From NCBI GenBank assembly GCA_032871835.1, contig CM065303.1, positions 53,296,597 through 53,360,596 of the forward strand: a stretch of DNA of 64,000 nucleotides, given 5' to 3'. This document shows, piece after piece, positions 56,840-64,000 of this stretch. Numbering within the stretch: position 1 is the stretch's first letter; every line of letters starts with the position of its first letter. Under the pieces are notes generated by a model. It was not told the origin of the DNA, made no database searches, and worked only from the letters and a program-made list of their open reading frames with translations. The translations under genes and the position numbers were made by a program. This DNA is from Dipteronia dyeriana (Eukaryota; Streptophyta; Magnoliopsida; Sapindales; Sapindaceae).

Positions 56840-58470
56840 TATACTAGGTTTTGGAGCATATGCAAGGCATATACTTGTATCAATACAAGAGTCATATCTT
56901 TGCAAAATAAGAAAATAATAAAAATAAAAATATGTTAATATAATTGAGTTTTACATTGTAAATTGGTACACAATTATAAAGCTCATTCATTGAAAGATTT
57001 ATAAATTTGAATCATTTTCTTCAACTCTTCAACAACACAGTTCATGTATTTGAGTATCAATTTAGTTATCAATCACACAATCGAAACAATTCAATACTTA
57101 TAAATTCATAGAAAACAAAACGATTTCACTCTCAAGTGACCTAAAATTTAACAAATTTTAATCTATCTCTAAAAACTCACCTATAAAAGCCGAAGCAAAA
57201 TCAGGTTTTGTTTGGCAAGTTTCTGGTGTCTCTTTTTCTCTCTTTATTGCATGATTGTATCTCCACTGTTTTTCTAATTTTAATTTTTATTCTTCTTCCT
57301 TACCAGATGAATCCACCGCTTGCACTCAAATCACTTTTTTAATATTTTTTTCTCATTCACTTTACAAACGTCACATGTATATATAAATCATAAGTTGCAT
57401 GACAAATTATATTTATACCCCTATGTTATTTCTTATTCCTTTTCAAGTCATGAAATGCATAGAAAATAATATTTTCATCTCCTATCTCATTTTACAATAT
57501 AAAATGATTATCAATCCAAATACCTATTGATTTGGGTCGAATCCATATCATTACCTCTAGCCTTTTAGTAAATAATTTCCATCAAAATTCATACTAATTG
57601 GGGTACATTATTTAACTATGATCTAACTTATTTAGAATGTTAAATTAAAATATATTTTAGAAAGTATTATATAATCCATGTTGTGTTACTATTACTAAAT
57701 ATGTCGATTAAGTAATTCTATAAACTCGAAGGTTTGGACTTGTCATTCGACTTTCAAAGAAAATCTATGGGATGCTATAATTAAAATTTTACTAAACCCT
57801 ATTTATTAAGTAATTATATAAATTTTAAGGGTTGTATTTATAACTTTAGTTCAAAATATATATGGTTAATAGAAAAAGAGTCAAATAAATTAAAAGAAAA
57901 GGGGGGGGGGGGGGGGGGGGGGGGTAATTTTTAATTATAAAGTAAACGGTGAATTTGTAAACAGTCCCTATTGTGATCAATCAATTAATTATATAAAATT
58001 TAAGTGTCATATCTACAATTTTACTTTCAAAAAAAAAAAAAATAGGATGCTGCGATTCACCGACAAACTCTCTTTTTTTTATATAGTTAATAGAAAATCG
58101 ATAAATTTATCCTTTTTTTATCTTTAAAAATCTAATATGTTATAATCTTAAATTACAGTTGTTGTTGTGTTACTATTACTAAGACCTATCTATTAAGCAA
58201 CTATACGAACTCGAATGGTCGTATTTGTCAGTCGATGTTCAACACAAATATAAGAGATGTTATAATTGAAATCTTATTAAGACTCGTCCATCAAATAATT
58301 ATATAAACTTGAAGGGTTATATCCATATTTTTATGTTTAAAAATATAAAAAACAAAAATTATTTAAATTTAAAGGGTTATAATCGTAATTTTACGTTTAA
58401 AGAAATTAAATAAAAGGGGACTATAATTATAGCTGACAACTCACTCTTTTATAAATATAGAGAGAGAGAA
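56840..58470. repeat. AT-rich region with diverged internal repeats
   Basis: A motif of the form TAATTATATAAACTTGAAGG followed by GTTATATYTATAATTTTAC recurs near 57710, 57810, 57985, 58195, 58295 and 58360. The left edge TATATACTAGGTTTTGGAGC and right edge TTTTATAAATATAGAGAG recall non-autonomous Helitron-like or similar repeats, but no definite termini or insertion site are visible. Confidence 0.35.
57901..57924. repeat. Poly-G run of 24 bases
   Basis: Twenty-four consecutive G residues on the plus strand, between A-rich and T-rich sequence. It is either a genuine homopolymer or an assembly/sequencing artefact. Confidence 0.95.
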
Positions 58471-59380
58471 AGATTTTCAAGTTATTATGTAGTGCGTTGG
58501 ATGTGAACCATTAGATTTACATATTTTGATTCAAGTGTATACATTTATCAAATCTTCTTCATAATTAACAATCCACGTACAACGTACCGATAGAAAAACC
58601 AATGTATATATATATATATATATATATGAAAAAAATCATAAGGAATCTCAAATAAAGATGAACTTTTTGGCTTTTTGGCTAGAATCCAAGAATTATAAGA
58701 TAAGGAAGAAAAATAGAGGGGAAAGATTTAAAAGGGGAAAAGATTTAAAAGGGAAAAAGAGAGAGTAATCGTTTATTATAGAGAGGATTAGAATGTCGAT
58801 GTAAGACATAAAGTAGGAAACTGAGATAAAAGATGAATAAGATGATGAGTTTATATATATAATACCTTTCTTCTATGGATATAAAATATATCAATTTATT
58901 ATATATGGATTATAAATTAAGAATAAATATCAATAAATATATATCGATCGAATTAAAGTACAATCAATATAAAATAAATCAATATATTATATATGGATTA
59001 TAAATTAAAGATAAACATCAATAAATATATATTTACCGAATCAAAGTAATAGAATCTAATATTCTATATGCAAGGACCAGTGCTTTAATTAATGGAAGCA
59101 CTATATTGTGGGACTACACATTTGGGGTATATATTGATCAAAGTTGTTTTGTTGCTTTTAAAATAATATCTATCAAAAAGTCATTTAGATGAATAATTTG
59201 CGACCATATAATTGAGTATCAAAAATAAACTAGAGCTACCACTTTGATATCTAAACTAACAATAATCCATGAAGTGTCCACGTGTTTAGTCCCTTGATGT
59301 GCTAGATTCGAAATAAAAATTGTTATTGATAAAATTTAACGAACCGACAGATCAACATCAATACTGAGAGAGGAAAATAA
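58471..59380. other. Unassigned AT-rich DNA with a duplication
   Basis: It contains a (TA)n run at about 58605-58627 and a two-copy repeat of period 88 bp (58881-59045, units starting ATAAAATAWATCAATWTATT). No gene was recognised. Confidence 0.5.
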
Positions 59381-60070
59381 TCAAATATGCCACATCAATA
59401 AAGCTAACTAGATGAAACCAATCAAAGATGACCAAAGTTTAACCTTTGACTCCAGTGAGGTCCAGTTAGGTTTATCCGATCGATCAAGTAGAAATAACTT
59501 GACCATGTCCATCGGATTGATCAGATAGCGATAACTTGATAGGATTTAACCAACTGATTAGATAGAGAAACCTGGTCAGGATAAACAAGTAAAAGATATA
59601 TTGGTCAATGTTTAGTAACCGATCGTGTTAAAAAAGACCCGATTGGGTTAGATAACTAGTTGCCCAGTGATGTAAAGAAGACTTTAATTCCAAGGCAACC
59701 ATGATTCAAATATGAAGAGAAAAAATCATAAAGACATTGGGCCCAGATTTAATAAGGAATCTAACTCATTAAATGTACACAGTATATGAAACAGGAAAGC
59801 AAATAAAGACGACTTCAACAAGTTAGAATCCTATTAAATCTCGTCAACTTTCCTTACTTGTAACTTAAGAATTAAGGATAGACCCTTAAATTTCATTATG
59901 TGCACAACGTGAAAAACACATATAGTAACAAGAGTGTAAGAGAGATTCATCTTTACATAGTAAAAACTAGCTTTCACCATCTCCGGTGAATGTGGTATTT
60001 TCTGTTTAGGGTTTTCTATTTAAAACTGTATTTTACATGTTCAAGTATTACTTTTTTACTTTTCAGGTTC
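59381..60070 (+). mobile_element. LTR-like remnant
   Basis: The block ends TTTCACCATCTCCGGTGAAT then GTGGTATTTTCTGTTTAGGG, a plan seen at the 3' end of some plant gypsy LTRs. It contains repeated TTGACCNNNTCCATCGGATT-type phrases (59450-59590). There are no coding domains or confirmed ends. Confidence 0.3.
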
Positions 60071-60836
60071 ATCGGTGATCATATTATCATTATTGGACGT
60101 GTGACTTTTTTCATAATATAAAAATGAAAGTCAATAAAAATAAAGAACTTAAACTAATAATATAATCAAGTTAAGGATGTATCATTCTTCGAAAATAAAA
60201 TAAATTGAAAGAGCATAATCATCGAAAAAGAATGTATGAACTGTTCACAGGTTCAGTATCCTGACTATTTGTTATATAACCTAGATTCGAAATGGAAATA
60301 AAGAATGTTTACTAATACTAAAAAGTTGAAAGAGGAATCAACCTTGAAATAGAAAATAAAAGGGTTAAGAGATAATCAGCGAGAAAAATGCACGGACCGT
60401 CAACATATTCAGTATCATACTAATTTATTATGTATAGTCTTAAATCGGTAAAAACATCATAATAATATTAATTACCGTTGATCTGTGACTAACAATTAAC
60501 CATGTTGTCCTGTTAAAAAAAAAAAAAAAACAATGTTGTTGGCTGGTCACTGTTGGTTGACTACCATTAGTCACTGACAATCAATTTGATGTTTATATCG
60601 ATTGTTATTATTAAATTTGGTGATCCTATAACATCCTGAATGACACCCACCCTAAATTAATTATTAGATTCAATTCCTATGATCCGGTTTTTATACAATT
60701 TTCAGTGTTTATTTATAATCTAATGTTACATTTTATATCATTACATAATAAGAAGAAAAGAAATATATATATGAAGAAAAAGAAAACAGAAGATCCTAAA
60801 TGAAATAAATCAGACAAATTTGAAGAGGCTTGAGAG
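60071..60836. other. Unassigned AT-rich DNA
   Basis: No gene was recognised. It includes an A tract (60515-60530) and irregular TTGGTTGACTACC motifs. Confidence 0.5.
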
Positions 60837-61266
60837 TAGGGATTTACATTTATCCTCGGGGCCCTAAATCCCGGCACCCTCATCCCCATTTAGGGATTTT
60901 TTTTTTTTGGGGGGATAGGGAAATGGGGGGAGATGGGGATGATTTTCATCCTCAAATGGAAATGGGGATGGGGATAGGGGGACCCCTTCCCATTTCCCCC
61001 ACAATTAAATTGAAATGGGGATAGGGATAGAGATCCTTATTTCCCCATTTATCCCAAAAGTATATAAATATAATTATAATATGTATTTAAATTATTTAAA
61101 ACATTTTATATTGAATTTGTAATGCATTGATATTTTTTTATTTGTAATGAAATGTTTGTTATTTTAAATTTAATTTATAATTTTTTAGTTAAATAGAAAA
61201 ATAGAAAAATGAAGGACCGAAGATACGAGAAAACAGGAAAAATGAAGGGACCTATATTCATCCCCA
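60837..61266. mobile_element. hAT-like MITE with GGGGAT subterminal repeats
   Basis: Begins TAGGGATTTACATTTATCC and ends with the complement of TGGGGATGAATATAGG. It is flanked by CTTGAGAG (60829-60836) and CCTGAGAG (61267-61274), one mismatch apart. Many GGGGAT/ATCCCC motifs lie near the left end. The terminal repeats are weaker than in other hAT copies here. Confidence 0.6.
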
Positions 61267-61310
61267 CCTGAGAGATACGGTTGTTTTTTTGTTTAAAAGT
61301 AAATAGTACA

Positions 61311-61392
61311 CGTGAGCGGCAGGATTCGAACCTGCGCGGGCAGAGCCCACATGATTTCTAGTCATGCCCGATAACCACTCCGGCACGCCCAC
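61311..61392 (-). tRNA. tRNA-Ser (anticodon AGA)
   Basis: The minus strand folds as a class II tRNA. The acceptor stem GTGGGCG pairs with CGCTCAC (one G-U), with discriminator G. The anticodon arm CATGA-CTAGAAA-TCATG carries AGA, there is a long variable arm, and the T arm is GCAGGTTCGAATCCTGC with the B-box GGTTCGAATCC. The A-box-like segment is TGCCGGAGTGG. CCA is not encoded, as expected for a nuclear gene. No intron. Downstream on the minus strand, TTTT occurs about 12 bases after the end (pol III stop). Upstream lies a TATATAA stretch about 30 bases away, a usual plant tRNA feature. Confidence 0.96.
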
Positions 61393-62321
61393 TAGACGTC
61401 ATTTGCAATGCAGATAATCTTATATAACTATAACAATAGTATTTTATACAGAATATTAAATTTTATATTTATATAATCTTTTAGTACCCATAAATCACTT
61501 AAACTTGTGGATATGGTGTGTCGTGTCCAAGCTAACGTTTTCTAAATATTATTGGATGAATAGATTCTGAACTCAGGTCTCAGGCCTACACTATTGGAAT
61601 AAAACTAGAAAAAAGATGTTTACTTTTTTAGACAAAAAGAAAATCTTTAAAATAAAAAAAAACAATTTATAACAAAACGTAATCAAGAAAATGGGGTCCA
61701 AAGTTATGGACAAGATTTTTTAATTTCTGATTCTGCTGCATTTGTACGCACTACCTAGACGGCTAGACTCAATGTAGAAAATATCGATAGAGGTATCGGA
61801 CTTCAAAATCTATCGATATTTTAAAAATAATATCAATATCAATTAATATTTTATTAAAAAAAAAAAAGGTTGTATCTAAATTTAGAATTATATTTTTATA
61901 AAACTTTAAGACAATCTTAAACAAATAATTATACATCAAAAGAATAATATTTTATCAATAAATTAGCATAGTTATAAGCTTATTATAAATTATACTATAG
62001 ATAGACTGATATATAATTTTAAAATTAAGTATTCAAAAGAATACTATCTAATTTTACTTTTACAATATTATATACAATATAAAGAAATTAAATATTTAAT
62101 AACAAAATTATCATAAAAAAAATATAGTTCCATGATCATGATTCTATCATAAATTCATAATTCATAAATAATACATTGCATATTTGAAATTCAAAACCAA
62201 CATGAATTACCTAGTGGTTCAAAGACATATGGTACATTTCTATATTGATTTAAACAATATTTTTTCCAAGGAAATGTGCTGGCAATAGCTTTTAAGATAG
62301 TTATTAATATGTCATATGTAT
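61393..62321. other. Unassigned AT-rich DNA
   Basis: No gene was recognised. Short TATCGATA and AATATCAATATC motifs occur near 61785-61850. Confidence 0.5.
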
Positions 62322-63290
62322 GTTTTTTTTTTTTTGAAACAGCAAACGAATTGATTTATTAATAAAGAAACAAACCAAGATAGGCAATTAAGAGGACACA
62401 GCCAAAGTCCAGGCTAAAAACAAAAAACGACACAATAATAAACAGGAAAACAGAATAAAAATACAGAGAATAAGCAACTAGATCAGCCAAAGTCGCTCCA
62501 TTCTAATCTATCCCTTACTCCACTTGAGCCATTTTTGGTGAGACAATCCGTAAAGGAGTTAGCGTCCCTAGACACAAACTTGATTGATAGCCCACTCCAC
62601 AAAAGGAGAAGTTGTCTAATATCATAAACAAAATTGACCAAACTTCATTTCCCAATATCTTCATCGTTGCACCAAGAGACCGCTGTATTTGAATCGCTCA
62701 AAATGTCAATGCAACGCCTATTCAGAAGCTGGTTGTCAACAATCAATTGGCAAGCTCTGTGAATTGCAAGCACTTCAGCAATAACATCCAACCATCCCAC
62801 AGAAAAGGAAAATAGAAAAAAGATCTTACCACCATGATCACGAAGAACACCGCCGATGCCTGAGTCTCCCGGATTCCCTCTAGAAGATCCATCCACGTGA
62901 AAATACAACTGCGATCCAGATAAAGGAGCCATAACCTTAATCCTGTTTTTCTTTGCCTTCCTAAAATCCACACACCTCTCTTTTAAATCCAACATAAGTA
63001 GAGTTAGATCCGCTTCAGCACCAACACCATAATTTTTGAACCATAATGCCACTCGAAACTTGATTGTGTTTAAAGCTTTGCCCAAATTAGCGTTGAAAGC
63101 CTAAAAGCCACGAAAAATTATGTCATTTCGACTCTCCCAAATTGTCCACACAATAGCAAAGAAAAGAATGTTCCAAAATCTCTTGCTTGCACTATAATAG
63201 CAAAGAAAAGACCATCCCTTAACCCATTCAGCAATCGACCCAGAAGAACAAACAAAAAACACCCTGTTTGATCTCTTCCAACTGATCTAT
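62322..63290 (-). mobile_element. 5'-truncated LINE (L1-type) 3' end
   Basis: A poly-T tract at 62322-62334 on the plus strand is the poly-A tail of a minus-strand LINE, preceded by the ATTAATAAATCAATTCG 3'-end motif. The element reads leftward through the RNase H domain listed separately. Upstream is the end of a zf-RVT domain (WNILFFAIVWTIWESRND), just after the RT. Homology to LINE coding starts near 63290, so the endonuclease and RT are missing. Confidence 0.8.
62645..63110 (-). pseudogene. LINE RNase H domain
   Basis: The open frame contains YFHVDGSSRGNPGDSGIGGV, the first strand of an RNase H fold with its catalytic Asp, then AEVLAIHRACQL with the catalytic Glu region and ILSDSNTAVSW with a further Asp. 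This is the plant LINE/RVT_3 type. A stop (TAG near 63100) separates it from the upstream zf-RVT part in the same frame. The open frame ends at a stop at 62645, shortly after the third acidic block, so the domain's C-terminal part is missing. Confidence 0.8.
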
Positions 63291-64000
63291 GAATTGGGTA
63301 GTTTGAATTTACCCAACTTGGTGGATATTCCTGATTTACATACAAAGGTATTGCATATGGCATTTGTGGTGAAGGATAACCAAATATATTGTAGCCATCA
63401 TAACTACCATAATATGGTAGTTGGAAACATGACATTGTTTGTGAATCACCCAATGAACTATTTTTTATATCTATACTCATCGAATAAAGAGTCATAGTCA
63501 AAGAATCTTCATCAATTTAACTCATTCCTATCTACCACAATTTTGATCAAAATTACTTACATCAGCATCCCAACCTGCCGAACTAGCACACCAACCTGCT
63601 ACACCAGCATCCCAACCTCTGGCACGAATATCCCAACTTGTTGCACCAGCATCTCAACCTCCTACACCAGAATCTCAACCTCTTGCATCGGAATCCCAAC
63701 CTCTCTTGTCTCCAACATCCCCATAATCACCGTTATCTTTTCCTCCACTATTTCCATCAAAGGTATGTTGGTCATCGAAAGAGCTACTAACAATAACTCA
63801 TGCTCTACATCAACTTATTCTCTAATCACTTTTTCAACATTTATTCTCATGTCAAATGTGTATTATGATTTCCTTCATCTTTATATAAGTAGGCAAGTCA
63901 AACCCAGTCAAAAATAAGATTCTTATTATCGTCCACTGCTTCAGCAGCTACTTAAAGTAGATCTGTAAAATCAGTTTCATTTACTTTATCTTTTTCAGCT
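63291..64000. other. Unassigned right edge, possibly transposon-derived
   Basis: Left of the repeat array, the minus-strand frame 63300-63501 gives a Tyr/Pro/Asn-rich peptide (YYGSYDGYNIFGYPSPQMPY) with no recognised domain, which joins the LINE frame by chance. 63720-64000 shows nothing recognisable. Confidence 0.35.
63562..63702 (+). repeat. 21-bp tandem repeat encoding a heptapeptide
   Basis: About 6.7 units of ACCAGCATCCCAACCTCTGG plus one base. On the plus strand one frame reads successive PASQPLA-like heptads without a stop until TAA near 63725. The in-frame period of seven residues suggests a once-coding Pro/Gln/Ser-rich repeat. Confidence 0.75.

Noticed and set aside
61311..61392. 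Organellar insertion carrying a tRNA
   Set aside because: The tRNA matches the nuclear Ser(AGA) type, with a pol III stop downstream and no organellar flanking sequence.

Overview
The window is plant nuclear DNA, most likely from a eudicot. It is AT-rich and gene-poor, with two intron-rich genes that have plant orthologues and one nuclear tRNA gene, set in a dense patchwork of nested transposons, retroelement remnants and an integrated pararetrovirus. No species can be named from the sequence alone.

Three cellular genes are supported, all on the minus strand. (1) A cytosolic glutamyl-tRNA synthetase (13195-17732) has six coding exons that splice in frame to 727 codons. (2) A group-3 sulfate transporter closest to SULTR3;3 (42485-49721) has twelve coding exons that splice in frame to 658 codons, including one GC-AG intron. 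(3) A tRNA-Ser(AGA) lies at 61311-61392. The two protein genes share no obvious pathway.

Layout. 1-430: decayed C-terminus of a MULE transposase. 431-6920: AT-rich DNA with small tandem repeats, a near-perfect 183-bp fold-back element (4723-4905) and a LINE 3' scrap. 6921-12690: degraded Caulimoviridae-type endogenous pararetrovirus, bounded by a roughly 290-bp direct repeat, with its reverse transcriptase split by a Harbinger-type element. 13195-18550: glutamyl-tRNA synthetase and its upstream region, which carries a 190-bp direct duplication. 18600-30550: a stack of DNA transposons (hAT, Mutator-like and Harbinger-like) in which target-site duplications give an order of insertion, including two families that are inserted into each other at different loci. 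30700-42230: LTR-retrotransposon remnants, a 3.6-kb hAT element containing retroelement-like DNA, and a LINE ORF1 pseudogene. 42485-49721: the sulfate transporter, whose introns hold a Harbinger element and a captured exon-like piece of a plastid glutathione peroxidase. 50160-60070: LTR-like duplications, a terminal-inverted-repeat element filled with a short minisatellite, hAT MITEs and a 24-base poly-G run. 60837-61392: a hAT MITE next to the tRNA. 62320-64000: a LINE with an RNase H domain on the minus strand, then a heptapeptide-encoding repeat.

No new multi-gene system was found. The most unusual material is the nested-transposon archaeology at 18.9-28.9 kb, the rearranged pararetrovirus, and the gene fragment captured in a sulfate-transporter intron. 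All splice sites, target-site duplications and homologies were read by eye and have not been confirmed by alignment software or transcripts.
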